6,074 nucleotides of DNA from Bryobacterales bacterium (GTDB lineage Bacteria > Acidobacteriota > Terriglobia > Bryobacterales > Bryobacteraceae), in the NCBI GenBank assembly GCA_020853155.1, contig JADYZL010000434.1:1-6074 (forward strand), read 5' to 3'. Of this stretch, positions 1 through 6,074 are shown piece after piece (positions within the stretch are counted from its first letter, which is position 1; each line of letters begins with the position of its first letter). The notes beneath the pieces are model-generated. The model did no database searches. It was not told where the DNA came from and saw nothing but the letters and a program-made list of their open reading frames with translations. A program made the position numbers and the translations under genes.

Positions 1-1124
1 CCCGCCGCGACGTTTCGTTTCCGCCCTCCGGATATGAAGTGGTTGAGCGGCAATTGAGAACGGTCTACCAGTGGTATGGAGCGGAAGAGAAGCTCGCCAC
101 GTTTGAAGACAACACCGGCCACGAAGACACTCCCGCCTACCGAAAAGCGGCGGGCCTATGGATCTCCCAATGGCTCACCGACGCGCGCCCGGAGTATACG
201 GAGGAAGGCATCGTTCGGGAAGCGGATCCTTCCGTCCTCAGAGTGTTGCCCACCGCCCCGAAGGATGCGCGCAACGAAGGAATCGATAGGAGCTTCATCC
301 CGGCCGCCGCCGTGCCGCGGATCACCAGCCTAGCGCAGTGGAAGCAGCGGGGCGCCGTGCTTCGCAACGCTCTCTCCGCCCGGATACTTCGCGGCCTCGC
401 ATCCCGCGACACTCCCTTTGCCACCCGCAAAACCCGCGTTCAAAACTGGACGGAGCGCTACGCCGAGGGCTGGAATGTGCAGTTCGATACCGAACCGGCG
501 CTCACCGTAAGCGGCCAACTCTTCCTGCCGAAATCCCCCGCCCGCGCACAGTCCGCCTTGATCTACCTGAAGGGCGCCGACGACCTGGTCTACGGCATCG
601 ACTATGACGATATTCTCTCCATCCTGCCGGAACATGCCGTGCTGGTCCTGCGCCCCCGCTGCGTGGATTACGGAATGACGAACCCGGAGATGGCGGAGAC
701 GAAGATGTCGGCTGCGCTCCTCGGCACGACGCTCGAAACTCTCCAATTGCACGATGTCTTGCGTGCCGCGGATTTCCTCATCGTCGGCGAAAAGCTGCCC
801 ATCACCTCACTGAGCGTGTACGGGCGCAAAGCCATGGGCATGGTGGCGATTTACGCGGGAGCGATGGATAGCCGCATCACCCGCGTGGTGCTCGATCGCC
901 CGCCCGAAAGCCATTGGGACGGCCCCGCCGTGATGCATGCGTTGCGCCATACCGACATTCCCGAAGTAGCTGCGCTGATCGCGCCCAGGGAAGTGGCCTT
1001 CCTCGGGCGAGTTCCTTCAGCCTATGGGCTTGTGGAGACCGTTGCCAAGCTCCATCCAGGTGGGAAACCCGTTCGCGAGGTGGTCTCGCTCGGGGACGCC
1101 ATGCGTGGGGCCGGGCCGGCTTAG
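1..1124 (+). CDS. Two-domain alpha/beta hydrolase (acetylxylan esterase-like), C-terminal part; 5' end off the window
   Basis: The frame is open to the left edge (first full codon at 3) and stops with TAG at 1122-1124, leaving 373 visible residues. The GTG at 39 is internal, because coding continues upstream of it without a stop. Visible residues about 10-60 match the end of an alpha/beta hydrolase of the acetylxylan esterase/dienelactone hydrolase type: a 'YGAEEKLATFEDNTGHED' stretch, with the His at visible residue 40 in the place of the catalytic His, then a helix with WISQWL. After a linker, residues about 155-360 look like a second hydrolase domain: strands (SALIYLKGAD, AVLVLRPR), then an elbow-like SVYGRKAMGMVAIYAGAMD. 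There the nucleophile position appears to be Ala277, and no GxSxG is present. The likely substrate is an ester, possibly acetylated carbohydrate, but this is inferred from the family. The signal peptide and first nucleophile, if any, lie outside the window. The fold is fairly sure; the substrate is not. Confidence 0.72.
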   Translation, partial: RRDVSFPPSGYEVVERQLRTVYQWYGAEEKLATFEDNTGHEDTPAYRKAAGLWISQWLTDARPEYTEEGIVREADPSVLRVLPTAPKDARNEGIDRSFIPAAAVPRITSLAQWKQRGAVLRNALSARILRGLASRDTPFATRKTRVQNWTERYAEGWNVQFDTEPALTVSGQLFLPKSPARAQSALIYLKGADDLVYGIDYDDILSILPEHAVLVLRPRCVDYGMTNPEMAETKMSAALLGTTLETLQLHDVLRAADFLIVGEKLPITSLSVYGRKAMGMVAIYAGAMDSRITRVVLDRPPESHWDGPAVMHALRHTDIPEVAALIAPREVAFLGRVPSAYGLVETVAKLHPGGKPVREVVSLGDAMRGAGPA

Positions 1125-1126
1125 CG

Positions 1127-1157
1127 TGACGCGCATTTCGCGGGAGCGCCCGCGTCA
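1127..1157 (+). other. Two overlapping GC-rich hairpins in the esterase-M20 spacer
   Basis: Two perfect inverted repeats overlap here. The outer one pairs TGACGCG (1127-1133) with CGCGTCA (1151-1157) around 17 nt. The inner one pairs CGCGGG (1139-1144) with CCCGCG (1149-1154) around the tetraloop AGCG. They share 1151-1154, so they cannot both form. No T-tract follows, so this is not a standard intrinsic terminator. It could attenuate read-through from the esterase gene, mark an mRNA end, or be chance in GC-rich DNA. Confidence 0.4.
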
Positions 1158-1169
1158 TTGCACACTGGT

Positions 1170-1177
1170 GGAAGGAG
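1170..1177 (+). promoter_or_regulatory. Shine-Dalgarno for the M20 gene
   Basis: GGAAGGAG lies 12 nt before the ATG at 1190. The spacing is slightly long, but it is the strongest purine-rich site nearby and supports the ATG at 1190 as the start. Confidence 0.6.
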
Positions 1178-1189
1178 TACATAGATCTG

Positions 1190-2536
1190 ATGAGTGAGCC
1201 TGGCAGCCGCCAACGGAACGCACGATTGTCCCTAGTCGCCGATCAGCCACTCGAAGCACTCGACGCCGCGCTGCGCTCTCTCGAACCCCAGTTGATTGCC
1301 ACACTGCGCGATCTGGTCGGCACCCCGTCTCAAAATATCCCCCCCAACGGGGAAGAAGCGGCCTGCCAACGGAAAGTGGCCACCGCGCTTCGTGAGCTTG
1401 GCTGGGAGCCGGATGTCTATGACCTCACGGAGGTCGCTTCGCTCACGGCCCATTCCGAGTTCCGGCCGGGCCGCTCATACGCCAACCGGCCGAACGTGAA
1501 TGCGCGGAAGAAGGGATCTGGAAGCGGGCGTTCGCTGATTCTCTCCGGGCACATCGATACCGTGCCGATCGATACCCCGGTGGAGTGGACGCGATCCCCG
1601 TGGGGTGAAGATCTCGAAGAGAGCCGTTTATACGGCCGCGGCGCCTGGGACATGAAGGCCGGCGTCGCGATGAATCTCACCGTCCTGCGCGCGCTGCACC
1701 TGGCCGGAATCCGTCTGAAGGGCGATCTCACCTTTGAGACCGTGGTGGACGAGGAGTTCGGCGGAGCGAATGGGACGCTGGCCGCGCGCGTTCGCGGCTA
1801 CCTCGCCGATGCCGCCGTAATTGGAGAATCGACCGGCTTCTGCATCTGCCCGGCGCAACGTGGCGGCAGGACGGCGCACGTCACGCTGTTCGGCCCTGGT
1901 GGCATCCTCGGGGAACAGCAAGTGCGCACTCGCGTCGTGGACCAACTCCAACATCTGTTGTCGCGAGTCGAAGCGTTTCAGGAGCGCCGGAAGCGGCGCG
2001 TGGCCGTCAACCCTTATTTCGCCAGTTCCTCGGAGCCGTTCGCGGTCTGGGTGACCAACATCGCGACCGGCAAGTGGGGCTGGGTGCAGCCGCTAACGGT
2101 TCCGGAACGCTGCCAGGTGGAGATTTACTGGCAGGCGATGCCGGAGGAATCCCAGGAAGACGTGGAGCGGGAGTTTCACGAATGGTTGCGGGACACGGTC
2201 GCCGCGCGGCCGGAATTGTTTCCCGTTGCGCCCTCTGTGCAGTTCCCCATGCGCTGGCTACCCGGCTGTTCGATTCCGCTCTCAAACCCGCTTGTGGTAG
2301 AGTTCAGTGCGGTGGCCGAGGCTTGTGGCGCGCAAACTCGCGTGGAGGGCCTGGACGCCCCCAGCGACATGTACATTTTTCAGAAGTGTTTCCAGATCCC
2401 CGCCCTCATGTGGGGGCCTGAAGGCGGCGGTGCGCATCAGGCGGACGAGTATGTGGATATCCCCTCGCTCGTGGAATCGACACGCGTGCTCGCGCACTTC
2501 GTGTGCCGCTGGTGCGGCGCGGAGAGCGCCCGATGA
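1190..2536 (+). CDS. M20 family zinc amidohydrolase (ArgE/DapE-type deacylase), 448 aa
   Basis: This is a cytoplasmic zinc-dependent amide hydrolase of the M20 (acetylornithine deacetylase/succinyl-diaminopimelate desuccinylase) family. No signal peptide is visible. The whole catalytic set can be read: His121 and Asp123 in SGHIDTVP, metal-bridging Asp154 in GAWDMKAG, general base Glu188 and ligand Glu189 in VVDEEFGG, Glu213 in IGEST, and His416 in GGGAHQADEYV. The catalytic domain is interrupted by a lid (dimerisation) domain, about residues 222-340. By eye the lid lacks two residues usual in the family: the GxxAH His after the VTLFG strand, and the Arg of the DxRxxP motif, here YWQAMP with Gln315. 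Those residues normally contact substrate across the dimer, so the substrate may not be a standard N-acyl amino acid. Length is normal (400-450 aa). The ATG at 1190 has a Shine-Dalgarno. The stop overlaps the permease start, so the two are probably co-translated. YlmB-like deformylases are a possible relative, but the substrate is unknown. Confidence 0.9.
   Translation: MSEPGSRQRNARLSLVADQPLEALDAALRSLEPQLIATLRDLVGTPSQNIPPNGEEAACQRKVATALRELGWEPDVYDLTEVASLTAHSEFRPGRSYANRPNVNARKKGSGSGRSLILSGHIDTVPIDTPVEWTRSPWGEDLEESRLYGRGAWDMKAGVAMNLTVLRALHLAGIRLKGDLTFETVVDEEFGGANGTLAARVRGYLADAAVIGESTGFCICPAQRGGRTAHVTLFGPGGILGEQQVRTRVVDQLQHLLSRVEAFQERRKRRVAVNPYFASSSEPFAVWVTNIATGKWGWVQPLTVPERCQVEIYWQAMPEESQEDVEREFHEWLRDTVAARPELFPVAPSVQFPMRWLPGCSIPLSNPLVVEFSAVAEACGAQTRVEGLDAPSDMYIFQKCFQIPALMWGPEGGGAHQADEYVDIPSLVESTRVLAHFVCRWCGAESAR
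2521..2536 (+). promoter_or_regulatory. Shine-Dalgarno and ATGA stop/start overlap coupling M20 to the permease
   Basis: GGAGAG at 2521-2526 sits 6 nt before the ATG at 2533, and that ATG overlaps the M20 stop TGA (2534-2536) as ATGA. This decides the permease start: the in-frame GTG at 2503 would add ten charged residues lying inside the M20 gene and has no better ribosome site. The arrangement is typical of translational coupling. Confidence 0.75.
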
Positions 2537-3897
2537 GCGCCCCCGCGGAGCAGCCGAAATCGTTCCGGCCGGTCTTGGGACTATCCGGCCTTATTCTTTT
2601 CGGCATTGCCTTTATTACTCCGACGGCGCCTTTCCCGGTGTTCGGGATTGTCAGCAGCGTCTCGCGCGGCCACATGGCGCTCGCGTACATTTTCGCGATG
2701 TTCGCGATGGTTCTCACTGCGCTGAGCTACGGGCGCATGTCCGCCGCATACCCAGCGGCCGGCTCCGCCTACACCTTCACGCGGCGTTCGCTCCACCCCA
2801 TCCTCGGCTTTGCAACCGGATGGACGATGCTGCTCGATTACCTGCTCATCCCGATGCTCAGCGTAATCTATATTTCGCTTACCGCCGCGCGTCTGGTTCC
2901 CGAGATTCCCTACGGCGTGTGGATCGTTCTTGTGGCCTTTTTGATCACCGCCGCGAATCTCTTTGGGTTGCGCATCACGAACCAGGCCAATCTGGTGATG
3001 ATCGTCATCATGTCGGTTTCCGTTGTCTGGTTTGTGGTTGCAGCCATACGAATTCTTCAGGCGGACCCGGGTGCAACCGGCGGGTTCACGTGGAAACCGT
3101 TTTACAACCCGGAGACGTTTTCGTTGAGCGCGGTGATGGCCGGAACTTCGATCGCCGCCTTCAGCTATCTCGGCTTTGACGGCATCAGCACCCTCGCGGA
3201 AGACAGCCGCAATCCGCGCCGCGATATCGGCCGGGCCACCGTGCTGGTCTGCCTGATCGTGGCGGCACTGTTCGTGCTGCAGGCCTACCTGGCGCAATCG
3301 CTCTGGCCGGATTTCACCACCTACCCCGACGTGGATACCGCATTCCTCGACGTTTCCCGCCTCGCGGGGGGCGATGCGCTGTTCTCGCTGGTGACGTTTG
3401 TGCTGCTGGTGGCGGGCATGTCCAGCGCGGTTGCCGGCCAGGCTAGCGCTTCCCGCCTGCTCTTCGGAATGGGCCGGGACCGTCTGCTGCCGCACAAGAT
3501 CTTCACCTACATCCACCCGCGTTTCTCCACGCCCACCTTCGGCGTGCTCACCGTCGGTCTGGTTTCCGTGATCGGCGGATTCTTCTTTTCGTTCCGCCTC
3601 GCCGCGGAGGCGGTCAACTTTGGCGCGCTCTTCGGGTTCATGTGCGTGAACCTCTGCGTGGTGCAGCACTACTTCGTGAGAAACGCGGAGCGCGGCGTTT
3701 CGGGATTCTTGCGGAATCTCATTCTGCCTTTTGGCGGGTTTCTCGTGTGCTTCTACGTGTTCATCAACCTGTCGTCGGTTGCGCTGTGGATCGGCGTGAT
3801 TTGGTGCGCCTGCGGCATTGTCGGGTTGGCCTTCCGCACGCGCGGATTTCAGACCGAACTGGATGCCCTGATCCCGGCCGAATTCTCTGAGAATTAG
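2533..3897 (+). CDS. APC superfamily permease, PuuP-like (amino acid/polyamine importer), 454 aa
   Basis: This is an inner-membrane secondary transporter of the amino acid-polyamine-organocation superfamily, with about 12 hydrophobic helices. From memory of E. coli PuuP (putrescine importer, about 460 aa), the resemblance runs the full length: FGIVSSVSRGH near 37-47, SYGRM at 65-69, GSAYTF at 77-82, GWTMLLDYLLIPM at 96-108, AANLFGLRI at 140-148, YLGFDGISTLAED at 212-224, SRLLFGMGRD at 307-316, YIHPRFSTP at 326-334 and NFGALFGFMCVNL at 362-374. The start at 2533 is set by the ATGA overlap with the M20 gene and a GGAGAG site. The C-terminus is cytoplasmic and short. The likely cargo is a polyamine, amino acid or related amide, perhaps the substrate or product of the co-translated M20 enzyme; that link is inference. 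Family assignment is firm, exact cargo is not, and orthology to PuuP should not be assumed. Confidence 0.9.
   Translation: MSAPAEQPKSFRPVLGLSGLILFGIAFITPTAPFPVFGIVSSVSRGHMALAYIFAMFAMVLTALSYGRMSAAYPAAGSAYTFTRRSLHPILGFATGWTMLLDYLLIPMLSVIYISLTAARLVPEIPYGVWIVLVAFLITAANLFGLRITNQANLVMIVIMSVSVVWFVVAAIRILQADPGATGGFTWKPFYNPETFSLSAVMAGTSIAAFSYLGFDGISTLAEDSRNPRRDIGRATVLVCLIVAALFVLQAYLAQSLWPDFTTYPDVDTAFLDVSRLAGGDALFSLVTFVLLVAGMSSAVAGQASASRLLFGMGRDRLLPHKIFTYIHPRFSTPTFGVLTVGLVSVIGGFFFSFRLAAEAVNFGALFGFMCVNLCVVQHYFVRNAERGVSGFLRNLILPFGGFLVCFYVFINLSSVALWIGVIWCACGIVGLAFRTRGFQTELDALIPAEFSEN
3881..3895. repeat. 15-bp palindrome across the permease stop, at the convergent junction
   Basis: AATTCTC (3881-3887), one central T, then GAGAATT (3889-3895) form a perfect palindrome. 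It overlaps the first base of the permease TAG stop and lies 6 bp beyond the end of the opposing gene. It is AT-rich in GC-rich surroundings. It could fold as a short stem in either transcript, but no T-tract follows on either strand, so a terminator role is only a possibility. Confidence 0.4.
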
Positions 3898-3901
3898 GGG
3901 G

Positions 3902-5653
3902 CTACGGCTTGTGCGCCACAGGCTTCGTTTCGCTGGCCGGCCTGAGTTCACTGGCGAGCTTTAGCAGTTCCGCTCGTGCCGCATCATAGCGGGCGGGGTC
4001 CGTGATATATCCCTCAATCGAGGGAGCCATCCGCCGCGCCAAGGCGTCGGCCTGCGCCTTCGCGCCCCGCTCCGCCAGCACGTGCAGCAGTTCCGCTTCC
4101 TCAAAACCGTCGCGCAGATTCTCAAATCTCACCGAACTCAGTGGCTCTCCCTCCGGGCCGGGGTAGAGCAGCCACCCATCGCCCCAGGGCCACTTTGTGC
4201 GCTTCCAGCGCGTGCGGGTATCACCCGTCTTGAAATTCGCCCAGTCGCGATTCCGCACATTGTCTCCCCATTGGTTGAGGCCCCAATACTCAAACCCGGT
4301 GATGCCATAGCGGTAGGTGAGCCAGCCGATCGCCCGGGCGTCCGCGCCGGGGTATTCAATAAAGAGATTCGGATGCTCGTGCGGCCACACGCACACGGCC
4401 CAGATGACCTGCTTGCCCGCCCGTCGCGCCTCTTCGGCGTGCGAGGAATCGTACTGCCGAATGTAGACGTCCAGGATGTCCGTGAAAGGCGAAAGCGCTT
4501 TCACCGCGTCCGGCTGGTTCAGACAAAGCCACGTGTTGAGATCCGGCTCCACGCTCTTCACGAATCGAAAGTTCTCCTTCACCGTGTCCCACTGCTCCCG
4601 GGGCGGCTCATCGACGTTATAGACATAGGCTTCCTGTAGCCGGCCCTGTTCGCGCAGATGCCCGGCATACGCCTTGAGGAGCGCGCTCATTCGCTCTCGC
4701 TCCTCTTCCGGCATCTGGCTGTAGGATCGCTCGCGGTCAAAGATGGCGATCGCAAACTGCCGCATGCCATACTCCCGCCCGATCTCGCCAAGCTCGTCTA
4801 CGCGGCGGAAATCATACGTTCCATTCGAGCGGAGCACCGGCCATACCAGCGCGCCGCCTGCCGCATCGGAGAGCATCTCCGCCGTGGGGCCGAGCGGACC
4901 GGCGGTTGCGGGCGTGCGCACGGCGATGCCATTCCAGCCCATCATCATGTCGAAGGTCGGCCCCAGATGCTGCGAAAATGCTTTCCGCACCCACCGCTTG
5001 TAAAGCGAAAAGAACGCATCGCCCTCAATGCCGCCCTCCGGCTGGTAATACGCGCTCAAGTTGCCCGGGGGAAGGAATGCCGCGTTCCGGAAGTATTGCT
5101 TCTGAGGGACCTCCGCGGGCCAGATCGCCACCCTACATCCGGCTTCCTGAGTCTTGCCGCCGGAGCGAATCTTCAGCCGGAAGGAGTAGTTTCCAGGCGC
5201 GGCTCCCCGGGGCGTAATGACGTTCACCCAGACCGGCTGTGTTTCCCCGGCGGCCAGTGGGAAGGGCCGGTTGGGGAGCAATGGGTCCGGCCACCAGCCG
5301 ACATAGCCAACCCCTTCCTCTTTCTCCCAGGGCCTGCGATCTTTCGCCACGGTCTCGATGAACCCCACCAGGCTCAGCTCCACTTGGAACGGAGCGTTCT
5401 TTGGGAGCACGGCTTCCACGGAAACCAGGTGATCGCCGCTTCCTTCGGCGGCGGACACTGCCAATTGCACGGATTCCGTTTCTCCAGTCGCTGTAGAAAA
5501 CGTCCAGTGTGGCTGGCTCGTAACCCCGCCGGTGAGGTGGGTTTTCGTCAGGGGAGAGAGAAACCCCACTTTGATCTGGGCGTCTGAATGCCCTGCGAGC
5601 CACAGCAACCCTAGGAAAACAAGGAGTATTGGGGAAAGAATCCGTTGCTGCAT
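3902..5653 (-). CDS. Secreted DUF4091/GH123-like glycoside hydrolase, 583 aa
   Basis: This is a probable exported glycan-active enzyme. Starting at the ATG at 5653, residues 1-25 form a clear Sec signal peptide: QQR, then the hydrophobic ILSPILLVFLGLLWLAG, then SDA before Gln26. The GTG at 5689 would add 12 polar residues ahead of this peptide and has no convincing ribosome site, while AGAGAAG lies 5 nt before the ATG; so I use 5653. Residues about 30-180 look like a beta-sandwich N-domain. Residues about 185-525 match the DUF4091/GH123 catalytic region: YVYNVDEPP with the adjacent Asp348-Glu349 pair, ILDVYIRQYD, KQVIWAVCVWPHEHPNLFIEYPG, YRYGITGFEYWGLNQWG, GDGWLLYPG at 491-499 and RFENLRDGFEEAELL at 509-523. 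GH123 enzymes are beta-N-acetylgalactosaminidases using a neighbouring Asp-Glu pair, but many DUF4091 proteins are uncharacterised, so the substrate is open. The gene converges on the permease with 4 bp between stops. Confidence 0.85.
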   Translation of the reverse strand: MQQRILSPILLVFLGLLWLAGHSDAQIKVGFLSPLTKTHLTGGVTSQPHWTFSTATGETESVQLAVSAAEGSGDHLVSVEAVLPKNAPFQVELSLVGFIETVAKDRRPWEKEEGVGYVGWWPDPLLPNRPFPLAAGETQPVWVNVITPRGAAPGNYSFRLKIRSGGKTQEAGCRVAIWPAEVPQKQYFRNAAFLPPGNLSAYYQPEGGIEGDAFFSLYKRWVRKAFSQHLGPTFDMMMGWNGIAVRTPATAGPLGPTAEMLSDAAGGALVWPVLRSNGTYDFRRVDELGEIGREYGMRQFAIAIFDRERSYSQMPEEERERMSALLKAYAGHLREQGRLQEAYVYNVDEPPREQWDTVKENFRFVKSVEPDLNTWLCLNQPDAVKALSPFTDILDVYIRQYDSSHAEEARRAGKQVIWAVCVWPHEHPNLFIEYPGADARAIGWLTYRYGITGFEYWGLNQWGDNVRNRDWANFKTGDTRTRWKRTKWPWGDGWLLYPGPEGEPLSSVRFENLRDGFEEAELLHVLAERGAKAQADALARRMAPSIEGYITDPARYDAARAELLKLASELRPASETKPVAHKP

Positions 5654-5681
5654 GCCCGCTTCTCTGTCCGGCCTTGCTAAC

Positions 5682-5702
5682 TCAGGCACGAAGACTGCCT
5701 GA
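5682..5702 (-). repeat. Inverted repeat in the DUF4091 gene leader (proximal copy)
   Basis: On the plus strand TCAGGCA (5682-5688) pairs perfectly with TGCCTGA (5696-5702) around a 7-nt loop. It lies 28 bp upstream of the ATG at 5653 and would form a stem-loop in the leader RNA if transcription starts upstream of it. It shares its form (7-bp arms, 7-nt loop) and its inner core GGCA-N7-TGCC with the repeat at 5941-5961. Confidence 0.45.
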
Positions 5703-6074
5703 CGTTCCGGTTATTTCAGTGTGTGACAAATACTCCGTAAGCTCAATGGGAAAACCAGGTTTCGATGGTGAATCGTTTGGGGCTCGTCCACCCGGGCCGA
5801 TGCCGACCTGCAAAGCGTCCTCCAAGAGATTCTCGCTCAAGGCCGCACGTCCCCGCACAGAGAAGCCGCAGGCCGGGCAAAATCCAATTTCTGATCGATT
5901 TTTCTCAGATCCACGCCAAAGTACCAAACCACCGATTGGTTGTGGCATAGCGAGTGCCACATCGCGAACCGTGTGCAAAATCCACAGTCCGATTTCTTCC
6001 TCTTTGCCGCGTCTTTCCCTAAGCCCCTCATTTCATTCCATTTGGCATGTGGAATTCCTCTGGAACTCCAGCTA
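5703..6074. other. Non-coding stretch upstream of the DUF4091 gene; no supported gene
   Basis: No credible gene is visible here. Two minus-strand frames stay open, for 98 codons (5682-5978) and 64 codons (5837-6031). They overlap each other in different frames, lack the GC-rich third positions of the neighbouring genes, and show no motif I recognise; the first contains a single CPACG that is not followed by a second Cys pair. Base composition is visibly less GC-rich than the genes, as expected for intergenic DNA. The stretch presumably carries the DUF4091 promoter, and its right end may belong to whatever lies beyond the window. Confidence 0.6.
5941..5961 (-). promoter_or_regulatory. Distal inverted repeat, possible operator; also fits a sigma-54 GG-N10-GC pattern
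   Basis: TGTGGCA (5941-5947) and TGCCACA (5955-5961) are perfect inverted arms around TAGCGAG. On the minus strand this reads TGGCAC at 5959-5954 and TGCC at 5947-5944, with GG and GC exactly 10 nt apart, the spacing of sigma-54 -24/-12 elements. If used, it would start transcription near 5933 and leave a leader of about 280 nt for the DUF4091 gene. The palindrome makes the same spacing appear on the plus strand, so the sigma-54 reading could be accidental. Confidence 0.3.

Noticed and set aside
1339..1345. Run of seven C in the M20 gene as a possible slippage or phase-variation tract
   Set aside because: The run is short for a GC-rich genome, the frame through it is intact, and it encodes an ordinary Pro-Pro segment.
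2307..3179. 290-codon plus-strand frame spanning the M20-permease junction
   Set aside because: It overlaps two strongly supported genes in another frame, and its product is Arg/Cys/His-rich with no domain.
2581..3951. 456-codon open frame on the minus strand opposite the permease
   Set aside because: The translation is dominated by His, Gln, Glu, Arg and Gly with no recognisable domain, as expected for the antisense of a GC-rich hydrophobic membrane protein. The plus-strand permease explains the sequence fully.
4658..5587. 309-codon open frame on the plus strand within the DUF4091 gene
   Set aside because: It is the antisense of a well-supported gene, rich in Arg, Pro and His, with no motifs and no ribosome site of note.
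5703..5760. Sigma-70-type promoter for the DUF4091 gene (TTGTCA or TTGAGC as -35 on the minus strand)
   Set aside because: No -10 box resembling TATAAT lies at 16-18 nt from either candidate, so I do not list it.
5682..5978. 98-codon minus-strand frame with a CPACG motif, a possible small zinc-ribbon protein
   Set aside because: There is only one CxxC pair, third codon positions are not GC-biased like the neighbours, another frame is equally open over 5837-6031, and no ribosome site or homologue is recognised.
6035..6055. ATTCCA-N9-TGGAAT inverted repeat near the right edge
   Set aside because: A 6-bp arm with AT content and a 9-nt loop is easily expected by chance, and its context is cut off by the window end.

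Overview
The window looks like ordinary chromosome from a GC-rich, soil-type Gram-negative bacterium. The mix of a two-domain esterase-like protein, an M20 deacylase with a PuuP-like permease, and a secreted DUF4091 glycoside hydrolase-like protein resembles Acidobacteriota of the Solibacter/Bryobacter type. That assignment is an inference from gene style only; no rRNA or other taxonomic marker is present.

Layout: (1) 1-1124, plus strand, is the 3' part of an alpha/beta-hydrolase (acetylxylan esterase-like) protein whose start lies off the left edge. It shows the end of one hydrolase domain, including the catalytic His, and then a second hydrolase-like domain that appears to lack its nucleophile. 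(2) 1125-1189 is a short spacer holding two overlapping, mutually exclusive GC-rich hairpins and a Shine-Dalgarno. (3) 1190-2536, plus strand, is a complete M20 zinc amidohydrolase. (4) 2533-3897, plus strand, is a 12-TM APC-family permease closely resembling PuuP, joined to the M20 gene by an ATGA stop/start overlap. (5) 3902-5653, minus strand, is a secreted DUF4091/GH123-like protein that converges on the permease with only 4 bp between stop codons. (6) 5654-6074 contains no gene I can support. It is less GC-rich and holds two inverted repeats of the same form (7-bp arms, 7-nt loop, inner core GGCA-N7-TGCC) upstream of the DUF4091 gene.

How the genes may work together: the M20 enzyme and the permease form a translationally coupled pair, most simply an import-and-hydrolyse module for an amide or acylated amine. 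The upstream esterase-like gene may share the transcript but is separated by the hairpin region. The DUF4091 protein belongs to a separate, opposing transcription unit and probably acts on extracellular or periplasmic glycans.

I found no defence system, mobile element, CRISPR array, tRNA or rRNA, and nothing I would call a new biological system. The points most worth a second look are the altered lid-domain residues of the M20 enzyme, the apparently dead second hydrolase domain, and the paired inverted repeats upstream of the DUF4091 gene.
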